A stretch of DNA of 64,000 bases from CAVPJW01 sp963705525. Its GTDB lineage: Bacteria; Acidobacteriota; Vicinamibacteria; Vicinamibacterales; CAVPJW01. Shown here piece by piece: positions 17,270 through 25,670 of this stretch. Each line of letters opens with the position of its first letter. Position 1 is the first letter of the stretch. A program made the position numbers and the translations under genes. The notes beneath the pieces were generated by a model. That model had not been told where the DNA came from. It saw nothing but the letters and a program-made list of their open reading frames with translations, and did no database searches. The stretch covers positions 1,488,001 to 1,552,000 of the forward strand of contig CAVPJW010000004.1 in NCBI GenBank assembly GCA_963705525.1. Direction: 5' to 3'.

Positions 17270-18639
17270 CTGACTCCGCGCTGAATCTATCGATCCGCGC
17301 CCTCGCCCAGGCGATTCGCTCGGGTAGTGTGACCTCTTCATCGCTGACCGACCTGTGCCTCGATCGGATCGCGCAGGGCGCGCGATTCAATGCGTTCACG
17401 CAGGTTTTCGAACGCGCCGCGCGCGAGCAGGCGCGAGCGGCCGACCGCGAACTGGCTGCAGGGCACGACCGCGGCTTGCTGCACGGCATTCCGATATCAG
17501 TCAAGGACCTTATCGACGTCGCGGGCAGGCCCACAACGGCGGCCTCCAGAGTGCGAGCGGGCCATCTCGCGGATCGCGATGCGCCGCTCGTCACCGCGCT
17601 CGGCAATGCGGGCGCCGTTCTCGTCGGCAAGTGCAATCTCCACGAGTTCGCGTTTGGCACAACGAGCGAGGAATCCGCGTTCGGCGCCGTGGGGAATCCG
17701 GCCGATCCCGGGAGGTCGGCTGGAGGTTCGAGTGGCGGATCGGCGGTCGCCGTCCGGACGCGGATGTCGGTGGCGTCGATCGGATCGGACACCGGCGGAT
17801 CGATTCGCATTCCCGCCGCGGCGTGTGGCGTCGTCGGCCTCAAGCCCGGTTATGGTGAGATTTCCTGCGAAGGCGTGGTCCCGCTCAGCAGATCTCTGGA
17901 TCACGTGGGCCCGCTCGCTGCCTCGGTCGAGGATGCCGCCATCGTATACGCGGCCATTACGGGCGCCACGCCTGGCTCGATCGGCGAGCGCCAGACGCGC
18001 GGCACGCGACTCGGCATTCCCCGCAAGTATTTCCTCGATCTGCTGGACGATGAGATCGCGAACCTCTTCAGCAGCGCGCTCCGGCGGCTGACCGAGGCCG
18101 GCGTGATGATCATTGACGTGGACATACCGCACGCGTCCGACATCGCTCCCGTTTATCTCCATCTGGCTTTGCCGGAAGCCGCCGCCTATCATGCGGCTTC
18201 GCTCGAACGCACCCCCGAGGCGTACTCGTCCGGTGTCCGGCAGCGTCTCGAGATGGCGCGGTACATCCTGGCGGAGGACTACGTCCGCGCGCAGCAGGGC
18301 CGCGCGCTGTTGCGGCTCGAAGTCGATCGCGCACTCCAGGGGCTGGATGCGCTCGTGTTGCCCAGCCTCGCCATACGCGCTCCGCTGCTCGGCATCGAGA
18401 CCGTGGACATTGCCGGCCAGCCTCAGCCCGTTCGCGCGATGATGTTGCGGCTGACCCAGCTCTTCAATCTGACCGGTCATCCGGCCATCTCGATTCCCAG
18501 CGCACCGACCGGCAAAGGTCCTCAGTGCGGCGTTCAGCTCGTGGGCCGGCACGGGCACACATTGGACCTCCTGGAGATCGCGCACGCATGCGAGCCCGCG
18601 ATTTCCGGGTCTCCCAGACCTCTTGACGAGCGCGTCTGA
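17266..18639 (+). CDS. Amidase-signature enzyme (AtzE/GatA-like), 457 aa
   Basis: The Ser-cisSer-Lys triad can be located: the lysine in PISVKDLIDVAG, the cis-serine in GGSSGGSAVAV, and the nucleophile region SIGSDTGGSIRIPAA. These enzymes hydrolyse amides, carbamoyl or ureido groups. The preceding 53-residue AtzG-like partner makes an AtzE-type (carboxybiuret-hydrolase-like) enzyme more likely than GatA of the tRNA amidotransferase, since no gatB is nearby. The stop shares one base with the ATG of the downstream hydrolase. Confidence 0.92.
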   Translation: MTDSALNLSIRALAQAIRSGSVTSSSLTDLCLDRIAQGARFNAFTQVFERAAREQARAADRELAAGHDRGLLHGIPISVKDLIDVAGRPTTAASRVRAGHLADRDAPLVTALGNAGAVLVGKCNLHEFAFGTTSEESAFGAVGNPADPGRSAGGSSGGSAVAVRTRMSVASIGSDTGGSIRIPAAACGVVGLKPGYGEISCEGVVPLSRSLDHVGPLAASVEDAAIVYAAITGATPGSIGERQTRGTRLGIPRKYFLDLLDDEIANLFSSALRRLTEAGVMIIDVDIPHASDIAPVYLHLALPEAAAYHAASLERTPEAYSSGVRQRLEMARYILAEDYVRAQQGRALLRLEVDRALQGLDALVLPSLAIRAPLLGIETVDIAGQPQPVRAMMLRLTQLFNLTGHPAISIPSAPTGKGPQCGVQLVGRHGHTLDLLEIAHACEPAISGSPRPLDERV

Positions 18640-19682
18640 TGCTGGCACGCGCATTCCACGCCTGGGAACGGCGCCTCGTTTCTGTCAGCAAGGATCGCGT
18701 CGTCCGCCCATTCGAATGGGGGCTCGACTGGATTCCCGCGAACGGGCATCAGACGAATTCGGCGTCGCCTCGCGATACCGTTCTCGGATGGGCGTCGGAG
18801 GTTGTCGGCGACAGCGACCGCTTCTTCGCCACGACGCGCGCTTCGTCGTACGTGCTGTCGCCATCGGCAGATCCCGCGCCTGACGAAACGGGCACGTTGT
18901 CGTACGAAAGCGCGCTCCGTACGCCCGACGAAGAGAACAATACGGTGTACGCGCGGTGGTTTCGGTCTCGCGGCGGATCGGGCGCCAGGCGCGCCGTGCT
19001 CGTCCTGCCGCAGTGGAACGCCGATGCGGGCGGCCACGTCGGCCTGTGCAGACTCCTGGCCCGCTGCGGCATCAGCGCGCTGCGACTGTCCCTTCCCTAT
19101 CACGATCGGCGCATGCCGCTGTCCCTCACGCGCGCCGATTTCATCGTCAGTTCGAACGTGGTGAGGACGGTTCAGGTGTGCCGGCAGGCGGTGCTCGACG
19201 CGCGCCGCGCGATCATGTGGCTCGCCGACCAGGGCTTTGACCGAATCGGCATCCTCGGCACGAGCCTTGGCTCCTGCCTGTCGCTCCTGACCACCGCACA
19301 CGAGCCGCTCATTCGGGCACAGGCCCTCAACCACATCTCGCCGTATTTCGCCGATGTCGTGTGGCGCGGGATCTCGACCGCGCACGTGCGCGCCGGGCTC
19401 GACGGTCATGTCGAGCTTGACGACCTGCGATCGATGTGGATGCCGATCAGCCCGCAGGCGTACCTGGACCGCGTGCGCGACAGGCCGACGCTGCTCGTCT
19501 ACGCGCGGTACGATCTCACCTTCCCTGTGGATCTATCGAAAGCGCTCGTCGAGGAGTTCCGGACGCGCCAGATACCGCACAGGGTCGTCGTGCTGCCGTG
19601 CGGCCATTACAGCACTGGCGTCGCACCGTTCAAGTTTCTCGATGGAGGGGTGTTGGTGGGGTTTTTGAGAAAAACTCTGTAG
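18639..19682 (+). CDS. Alpha/beta hydrolase (ABHD18-like), 347 aa
   Basis: An alpha/beta hydrolase core: VLVLPQWNADAGGHVGLCRLL, the nucleophile elbow GILGTSLGSCLS, an acid candidate in YARYDLTFP and a histidine in LPCGHYSTG. The overall layout matches the ABHD18-like family of unknown substrate. No signal peptide. The ATG overlaps the amidase stop, so it is translated from the same mRNA. Its TAG stop is supplied by the first bases of inverted repeat copy 3. Confidence 0.85.
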   Translation: MLARAFHAWERRLVSVSKDRVVRPFEWGLDWIPANGHQTNSASPRDTVLGWASEVVGDSDRFFATTRASSYVLSPSADPAPDETGTLSYESALRTPDEENNTVYARWFRSRGGSGARRAVLVLPQWNADAGGHVGLCRLLARCGISALRLSLPYHDRRMPLSLTRADFIVSSNVVRTVQVCRQAVLDARRAIMWLADQGFDRIGILGTSLGSCLSLLTTAHEPLIRAQALNHISPYFADVVWRGISTAHVRAGLDGHVELDDLRSMWMPISPQAYLDRVRDRPTLLVYARYDLTFPVDLSKALVEEFRTRQIPHRVVVLPCGHYSTGVAPFKFLDGGVLVGFLRKTL

Positions 19683-19767
19683 TTCTTAGTGCTTTGTGGT
19701 TAGTTCTTGGTTCCAAGGATTGGTGCTTAGGTCGAACTAAGCACAAAGCACTAAGCACAAAGAACTA
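19680..19767. repeat. Long inverted repeat, AGTTCTTAGT family, copy 3
   Basis: Outer arms TAGTTCTTAGTGCTTTGTG and CACAAAGAACTA frame inner words GGTTAGTTCTTGGTTC and GAACTAAGCACAAAGCACT. It lies between convergent genes and supplies the TAG stop codon of both: 19680-19682 on the plus strand and 19765-19767 on the minus strand. Confidence 0.85.
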
Positions 19768-19968
19768 CAAGTATCTTAAGAGCCCCTGAAACGCCGTCAG
19801 CAGGACCTGCGCGAGCTCGCGGACCAGCGGGGAAACCTCTCCCTCGTTCACCGCGTCCGCAACAGTGACGGGATCGGTCAAGAGCAGCCAGATGGTTGCA
19901 ATGGCCAGAATCGCCGAAACCAGGGCGATGACACCGAAGAGACTGACACTGACGCGTCCGAGACCCAT
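19765..19968 (-). CDS. Small single-pass membrane protein, 67 aa, unknown
   Basis: One hydrophobic segment (VSLFGVIALVSAILAIATIWLLL) is followed by an acidic soluble tail ending LLTAFQGLLRYL. No recognised domain. ATG 19968. Its stop codon lies inside the inverted repeat. It could be a real small membrane protein co-transcribed with the upstream alcohol dehydrogenase gene, but the length leaves doubt. Confidence 0.55.
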   Translation of the reverse strand: MGLGRVSVSLFGVIALVSAILAIATIWLLLTDPVTVADAVNEGEVSPLVRELAQVLLTAFQGLLRYL

Positions 19969-20067
19969 CGTGATCCGTTCAAGCGCCCGCGAGTAGTCTA
20001 ATCCAACCCCGGGAGGCCGGGCCGTCGGTCTGTGGATGTTTGACGGTCAATCGGGCAATTTGGTTCG

Positions 20068-21084
20068 TCACACCTCGAGCACAACCTTGCCGAACTGCCG
20101 GCGATCCTCGACCCATCGTTGCGCCGCCGCGGCGTCTGTCAAAGGGACCGTGCGATCCACGACGGGAGCAATCCGCCCTTCGAAGAAGAACCTGGAGACC
20201 TTCAGGAGCTCGGCCTTCGACCCCATGTAGGAACCCAGAAGAGACAGCTGCTTCGCAAAGAGCACGCGCAGGTCGATGCCGACGTCCGGTCCGCTGGTGG
20301 CCCCGCAGGTCACGAGCCGCCCGCCGCGAGCCAGCGAGCGGACGCTCGCATCCCACGTGTCGCGCCCGACGTGCTCGATGACCACATCGACGCCGCGCTT
20401 CGCGGTGAGACGTCGAACTTCGTCGGCCACGTTCTGCTGCGCATGATGGATCGTGGCGGACGCGCCGAGCGCGCGCGCCCGCTCCAGTTTCGCCTCGGAG
20501 CCGGCGGTCGCGATGACGCGCGCGCCCAGAAGCACACCCACCTGAATCGCCGCCTGGCCGACGCCGCTCCCCGCTGCCAGCACCAGCACGTCTTCGCCGG
20601 CCTCGAGCCTCGCGCGCGTGACGAGCATGTGCCACGCCGTCAGGAACGTCAGCGGAAAGGCCGCCGCCTCCACGAACCCGATGCCGTCCGGCAGCGCAAT
20701 GATGTTCTGCCGTGGAACGGCGATGCGTTCGGCATACCCGCCATCCGTGAAATACCCGATGACGCTGTAGTCCGCGCACTGATTGTCCCGTCCGGCGAGA
20801 CACATCGCGCAGCGGCCGCAGCTCAGGCCCGGCTGAATCATGACTCTGGTGCCAGGAGTCAGGCCCTCTCCCTCGATGACTTCGCCGGCGATGTCGCTTC
20901 CGGAAATGTGGGGCATCGGGAACGTGACGCGCGCAATGCCTCGGCGCTCCCAGATATCGAGATAGTTCAGCGCGCACGCCTTCACCCTGACGAGGACATC
21001 GCCGGGACGACGAGCCGGTTCGGGCGCGTCCTCGAATCGCAGGACTTCAGTGCCACCGTGCTCGTGAAACCTGACGGCCTTCAT
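20068..21084 (-). CDS. Zinc-type alcohol dehydrogenase / quinone reductase-like MDR protein, 338 aa
   Basis: Medium-chain dehydrogenase: MKAVRFHEHGGTEVL start, catalytic region HISGSDIAGEVIEGEG, a structural zinc lobe CGRCAMCLAGRDNQC, and the NAD(P)-binding motif LAAGSGVGQAAIQVG. The zinc lobe argues for a zinc-containing dehydrogenase. ATG 21084 is preceded by GAGAGGAAG. It follows the M16 peptidase pair by 30 bases in the same direction. The substrate is unknown. Confidence 0.9.
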   Translation of the reverse strand: MKAVRFHEHGGTEVLRFEDAPEPARRPGDVLVRVKACALNYLDIWERRGIARVTFPMPHISGSDIAGEVIEGEGLTPGTRVMIQPGLSCGRCAMCLAGRDNQCADYSVIGYFTDGGYAERIAVPRQNIIALPDGIGFVEAAAFPLTFLTAWHMLVTRARLEAGEDVLVLAAGSGVGQAAIQVGVLLGARVIATAGSEAKLERARALGASATIHHAQQNVADEVRRLTAKRGVDVVIEHVGRDTWDASVRSLARGGRLVTCGATSGPDVGIDLRVLFAKQLSLLGSYMGSKAELLKVSRFFFEGRIAPVVDRTVPLTDAAAAQRWVEDRRQFGKVVLEV

Positions 21085-21114
21085 CGTGTTCTTCCTCTCG
21101 CCACGCTCTCTCAA

Positions 21115-22503
21115 TCACACCGCGTCGACAACGTCCAGCCCGGTGATGCCATGCGGCGCGAGCGTGGGTTCGACGGCCTGCCGATCGCCGACCACGAGTG
21201 TCACCAGTCGATCCGGATCCAGATGGACGTTGGCGACTCTCGTCACGTCCTGCTCGGTGACCGCGGAGACTCTCGGCACGAACGTGTCGAAATAGTCATC
21301 GGGGAGCTCGTAGAGCGACAACTGAGCCAGCGCGCCGGCGATTTGCTCCACGGTTTCGAACCCGCGCGGATAACCGCGGCTGAGCGCCGCCTGCGCGGTC
21401 GTCAACTCATCATGCGAAACCGGACGGTCAGCACGAATAGCCGCAATCTCGCCTCTCGCTTCGCTGAGGGCGCTGGCCGTGACGCTCGTCTGCACGCTGG
21501 TCTGGAGCACGAAGGGTCCGCGTCCGCGCCTGAAATCGAACGCGGTCCTGGCGCCGTATGTGTACCCCTTTGACTCGCGAAGGTTCATGTTGATTCGGCT
21601 GACGAACTGTCCACCGAGCACCATGTTCAGCACCTGGAGCGCGTGATAATCCGGCGTACGGCGCGCCACTCCCACGTGGCCCATTCGAATCTCCGACTGC
21701 TGAGCCCCGGGGCGATCCACGAGGTGGAGGGTTCTCGCCGCGCCCGGAGACTGCGACGGGATCGGCGCGCCGGCAAGCGCGTCAAGAACGGTCCGATCAG
21801 TCTTGTCGCCGGTCCACCCGCCGAAGATGTTCTCGACCACGCGCATCAGGTCCGCTCGCTCAAAGTCGCCGACGGCGATGAGCGTCGAAGATACCGGCCG
21901 ATAGTGGTCGCGGTGAAATTGAACGGATCGCTCGACCGAGAGTCGGCCAACGCTTTCGATGCTTCCGAACCCGGGATGCGCGTACGGGTGCACTCGCGGG
22001 TACACGAGGCCGAGGAATGTCCGATCCGCCACCGACGAGGGTACATCGCGGATCTGGCGGAGACGATTGACGCGCAGCTGACGGACGCGTTCGAAGTCCG
22101 CCACATCGAAGCGCGGCTGGACGGCCATGTCGAACATCACCGTCAGGCCGCGGTCGGCGTACCGTGACAGCGTCGTGAGGATCAACGTGGAGGCGTCGGC
22201 GCCGACCTCTGTCTCGAAGCGGGCACCGATGCGCTCGAGTTCTTCGTGCATCTCGATGGCCGAGCGCTTGCCGCTGCCTTCGTCGAGCATGTCTCCCGTC
22301 AACGACGCGAGGCCGTGGCCATCGGATGGATCGGCCGCGGCGCCCGAACGCACCAGCAACACGAAACTGACGACCGGAAGCCCGCGGTGGGCCGCCGTCC
22401 AGACGGCCAGGCCATTCGGAAGCACTTCCTTGCGGACCATCGGAAACCTGAAAGACGGATCGGCGCCGAGACCCGGCAGCGTCGAGCGATCGACGGCGCT
22501 CAC
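21115..22503 (-). CDS. M16-family peptidase homologue lacking the zinc motif, 462 aa
   Basis: Two M16 (insulinase-like) half-domains are visible (LPNGLAVWTAAHRGLPVVSFVLLVRSG at the N-terminus; RTPDYHALQVLNMVLGGQFVSRINMNLRESKGYTYGA in the C-terminal half). The HxxEH zinc site is missing: the segment reads GLASLTGDML. This is the usual non-catalytic partner of a heterodimeric M16 protease. The GTG start overlaps the stop of the catalytic subunit gene (GTGA), supporting a stoichiometric pair. No signal peptide is evident. Confidence 0.9.
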   Translation of the reverse strand: MSAVDRSTLPGLGADPSFRFPMVRKEVLPNGLAVWTAAHRGLPVVSFVLLVRSGAAADPSDGHGLASLTGDMLDEGSGKRSAIEMHEELERIGARFETEVGADASTLILTTLSRYADRGLTVMFDMAVQPRFDVADFERVRQLRVNRLRQIRDVPSSVADRTFLGLVYPRVHPYAHPGFGSIESVGRLSVERSVQFHRDHYRPVSSTLIAVGDFERADLMRVVENIFGGWTGDKTDRTVLDALAGAPIPSQSPGAARTLHLVDRPGAQQSEIRMGHVGVARRTPDYHALQVLNMVLGGQFVSRINMNLRESKGYTYGARTAFDFRRGRGPFVLQTSVQTSVTASALSEARGEIAAIRADRPVSHDELTTAQAALSRGYPRGFETVEQIAGALAQLSLYELPDDYFDTFVPRVSAVTEQDVTRVANVHLDPDRLVTLVVGDRQAVEPTLAPHGITGLDVVDAV

Positions 22504-23804
22504 GACACCACCAGCGTGCGCGATCCCGGAGCGGCCAGCTCAGGTCGTCCCCGCGGGACCATGCTGAGAACGACTCGTCGCGGTGGCAACAGGAACCGCC
22601 GGACGGCCGAGACCACCGAATCGGTGGTGACGTGCTGATACCGGGCGAGATCCCGCTCGAAGTACCACGGATCGTTGAGAAAAACGTTATAGGCGTTCAG
22701 TTGATCGGACTTTCCCGAAAACCCGCCCACAGTTTGAAGGCGATACACGAACTGGGATTCGGCCTGCACGAGACTGCGGTCGAGCTCATCGGCGCTTGCG
22801 CCTTCTTCCGAGAGGCGCCGGATTTCTGCGCCAATCGCATCCTCCAGTTCGCCCAGATGATGGCCGGGCGTGGCCGTGACCACGATCTGAAACACCCCGC
22901 TCATCTCGCGCGAGCCCTGGAAGGCCGCCACGTCGCTGGCGATCCGGCGATCGTAGACGAGCGCCTTGTAGAGGCGTGACGTCTTGCCGCCTCCGAGCAG
23001 GTCGGCCGCGACGTCGAGCTCGGCGTCCATTGGGCCGAAGAGCGCGGGCGAGTGCCAGGCCACGAAGATCCTGGGAACCTCCACGCGATCCTCCATCACC
23101 GGACGTTCCTCGCGATCGAGCGAGGCGGGGCGGCGGACCGGCGTCACGGGCGGACCGGCGGGAATCTCTTCGAAGTACCTCGTGGCCAGCCGCAGCGCAT
23201 CCGCCGTGTCGACGTCGCCGGCAAGCGCCAGCGACGCGTTCGCCGGATGGTAGTAGCGGCGGAAGAACTGCTGGACTTCGTCCAGGCTCGATGCCCGCAG
23301 ATCGTCGGGCGCTCCGATGGTTGACCAGTGATACGGGTGATCGGGCGGATAGAGCGACGCGGAGATGGCGATCGGCGCCATCCCGTAGGGTCGGTTCTCG
23401 TAGTTCTGGCGCCGCTCGTTCAGCACGACGTCCCGCTGGTTGTTGAACTTTCGGTCAGTGAGCGCCCCGAGCAGGTAACCCATCCGATCCGATTCCATCC
23501 AGAGGGCGCGCTCGAGCGCGCTCGTCGGCACGACTTCCCAGTAGTTGGTGCGATCGGCGTTGGTCGACCCGTTGAGCAGCGCTCCAGCTTCCTGCAGCGG
23601 ATGAAAGTAGCCACGGTCGTAGTGCTCCGACCCTTCGAACATCAGATGCTCGAAAAGATGCGCGAACCCGGTTCGCCCCGGCAGCTCGTTCTTCGAGCCG
23701 ACGTGATACCAGAGATTGACGGCCACAATCGGGCAGTCGTGCGCTTCGTGGATCAGCACCTGGAGACCGTTGGCAAGCGTGTGCTTCGAAACCGGGATGT
23801 CCAT
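22500..23804 (-). CDS. M16-family zinc metallopeptidase, catalytic subunit, 434 aa
   Basis: The zinc motif HxxEH is present in GFAHLFEHLMFEG with the downstream glutamate in VVLNERRQNYENRPYG. The domain continues to VLSMVPRG near the C-terminus. It degrades peptides or processes a protein substrate together with the inactive partner encoded next. ATG 23804 (MDIPVSKHTLANGLQV) is chosen because the upstream extension is compositionally unlike a protein N-terminus. It is first in a three-gene operon with the partner and an alcohol dehydrogenase. Confidence 0.92.
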   Translation of the reverse strand: MDIPVSKHTLANGLQVLIHEAHDCPIVAVNLWYHVGSKNELPGRTGFAHLFEHLMFEGSEHYDRGYFHPLQEAGALLNGSTNADRTNYWEVVPTSALERALWMESDRMGYLLGALTDRKFNNQRDVVLNERRQNYENRPYGMAPIAISASLYPPDHPYHWSTIGAPDDLRASSLDEVQQFFRRYYHPANASLALAGDVDTADALRLATRYFEEIPAGPPVTPVRRPASLDREERPVMEDRVEVPRIFVAWHSPALFGPMDAELDVAADLLGGGKTSRLYKALVYDRRIASDVAAFQGSREMSGVFQIVVTATPGHHLGELEDAIGAEIRRLSEEGASADELDRSLVQAESQFVYRLQTVGGFSGKSDQLNAYNVFLNDPWYFERDLARYQHVTTDSVVSAVRRFLLPPRRVVLSMVPRGRPELAAPGSRTLVVS

Positions 23805-23935
23805 GAGTGTGCGGTCGATCCTGAAAGGATGACGACAGTTCGCGTCGGTTTGACCCTCAATGGTAGCATCGAGCCCCAATCGGCCGCAGGCGACGCCGGC
23901 AGACGTGATCGCCGCCGCACGCGGCAGCCGCTCAT

Positions 23936-25195
23936 ATGCCGCTCTCCGATCTCCCACCGTCCGGCGCATCACCGTCTCGTTCGTGGCGGATGCTCGCCTG
24001 GCTCGCCGCCGCTGAGTTCCTGGCCATGACGATGTGGTTTTCGGCAACGGCGGCCGCACCAGGCTTGCGACGTGAATTCGGCGTCGCGGAAGGCGCCGCA
24101 GCCTGGCTGACGATGGCCGTTCAGGCCGGGTTTGTCGTCGGCGCTCTGGTCAGCGCTCTGGTCAATCTCGCGGACATCGTCCCACCGCGCCGCCTGTTCG
24201 CCGCAGGCGCCGTAGCAGGCGCGCTCGCGAACCTCGCGGTCACCTTCTCGACGAATGCGCCCGCCGCCGTCTGGTGGCGGTTTGTAACAGGCGCAGCCCT
24301 GGCCTCCGTGTATCCGCCAGGCATGAAGATCGCGGCGGGCTGGTTTCTCGCGGGCCGCGGCACGGCGCTCGGGATTGTCGTTGCCGCGCTGACGGCGGGA
24401 TCAGCGTTTCCGCATCTTCTCGCCGCGTTGAGCCTCGTCATCGCGTGGCGCTGGCTGGTGGGATGGTCCTCGATCTGCGCGGTGATCGCCGCGGGCATCA
24501 TCCTGACCCGCGTTCAGGACGGTCCGTACGTGTCGACGACCGCGCCGTTCGACCCGCGGGCCATTCTGCTCGTCTTTCGCAATCGAGCGGCCAGGCTCGC
24601 GACGTTCGGATACCTGGGTCACATGTGGGAGCTCTACGCCATGTGGACCTGGATGGCGGTCTTTGCAGGTCGGAGCCTCGCGGCTGCCGGCACCTCGTCG
24701 GCAGTCACTCGCGGATCGCTGGCCGCGTTCGTGGCCATTGCACTCGGCGCGCTCGGCTGCGGCGGCGCCGGGCTGATTGCCGATCGTGTCGGCAAGGCCC
24801 GGGTCGCGTCGTGGGCCATGATCGTGAGCGGCGCGTGCAGCGTGGTGGCGGGGCTGGTTTTTGCTGCGCCCCCTGCGGTGCTCTTTGCGCTCGCGGCCAT
24901 CTGGGGCATCTCGATCGTCGCCGACTCGGCCCTCTTCTCGGCTCTGGTCACCGAGCACTGTCCCCCGCACCACGTGGGAACGGCCCTGACGATCCAGATG
25001 TGCAGCGGGTTTCTCCTCACGATGATCTCGATTCGGCTGATTCCGGCGATCGCGGAGTTTGCGGGGTGGCGCTGGGCATTTCTGGTGCTCGCGCCCGGCC
25101 CGCTCATCGGCGCATGGGTGATGCTGCGGTTGCAACGGGACGAGCGCGTGGAGTCCGTGGAGGAAACGCCGACCTCGCTCGAAGGAACTACCTGA
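23936..25195 (+). CDS. MFS transporter, CynX/NarK-like, 419 aa
   Basis: Twelve hydrophobic segments with the MFS loop motif region IVPPRRLFAAGAVAGALANL and the helix 4-5 signature VYPPGMKIAAGWFLAGRGTALG. The divergent M16 operon leaves a 131-base shared upstream region. The substrate cannot be deduced. The 3' end overlaps the convergent DUF3347 gene by eight bases. Confidence 0.87.
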   Translation: MPLSDLPPSGASPSRSWRMLAWLAAAEFLAMTMWFSATAAAPGLRREFGVAEGAAAWLTMAVQAGFVVGALVSALVNLADIVPPRRLFAAGAVAGALANLAVTFSTNAPAAVWWRFVTGAALASVYPPGMKIAAGWFLAGRGTALGIVVAALTAGSAFPHLLAALSLVIAWRWLVGWSSICAVIAAGIILTRVQDGPYVSTTAPFDPRAILLVFRNRAARLATFGYLGHMWELYAMWTWMAVFAGRSLAAAGTSSAVTRGSLAAFVAIALGALGCGGAGLIADRVGKARVASWAMIVSGACSVVAGLVFAAPPAVLFALAAIWGISIVADSALFSALVTEHCPPHHVGTALTIQMCSGFLLTMISIRLIPAIAEFAGWRWAFLVLAPGPLIGAWVMLRLQRDERVESVEETPTSLEGTT

Positions 25196-25652
25196 GGGGT
25201 TCCTGGAAAGTTCCGCACGTCAGCATGGAATGGCCGTAGTACGGATTCCTGATCGCATCCCCTGCCTGAATCCACCGCTTCTGGACCATCGGGCAGAACG
25301 CGACGCGATTGTCACGGCCAACCGTTCGATGGACTGATTGCGCGTACGCGATGAGCGCGTCCGTCAGTTCGCCGAATGCCAGGCGGGCCGCTGCAAGCGT
25401 GTGCGCATCCTGCAGCTTGAGCGCGGCCGCCTGCATCACGCGGCCTGAGACGCCCACCCTGCCTGCTGCCGCGGCCATCTCGCGCGCATCCCCCGGCAGG
25501 CGCTCGATCCCGTCATCGGCCAGAGCCGTGTGTATTCGGAGGTATGGATCGAGCAGACCCGGAGGCAACTGCGCCGTGTTGCTGAATCGGCAGCCGCACG
25601 CAAGTGCAAGCGACACGATCGCAAGGACCGTGGTGCCACGAGCGCGCTTCAT
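25188..25652 (-). CDS. DUF3347-domain lipoprotein, possible copper-binding, 154 aa
   Basis: The N-terminus has a lipoprotein-like signal (IVSLALACGC). The remaining domain resembles DUF3347, the C-terminal domain attached to some CusB-type metal efflux proteins: FCPMVQKRWIQAGDAIRNPYYGHSMLTCG, with conserved Cys and Met residues that could bind a soft metal. It follows apbC by 18 bases. A free-standing lipoprotein version suggests a periplasmic metal chaperone or sensor. The function is inferred. Confidence 0.75.
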   Translation of the reverse strand: MKRARGTTVLAIVSLALACGCRFSNTAQLPPGLLDPYLRIHTALADDGIERLPGDAREMAAAAGRVGVSGRVMQAAALKLQDAHTLAAARLAFGELTDALIAYAQSVHRTVGRDNRVAFCPMVQKRWIQAGDAIRNPYYGHSMLTCGTFQEPLR

Positions 25653-25670
25653 GAGATGAATGACTCGTCG

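Noticed and set aside
17266..18639. Amidase considered as GatA of the tRNA-dependent amidotransferase
   Set aside because: No gatB is adjacent and the small upstream gene resembles AtzG more than full-length GatC.
21115..22503. Second M16 gene considered an active protease
   Set aside because: The HxxEH zinc motif is missing; it is better seen as the inactive partner.
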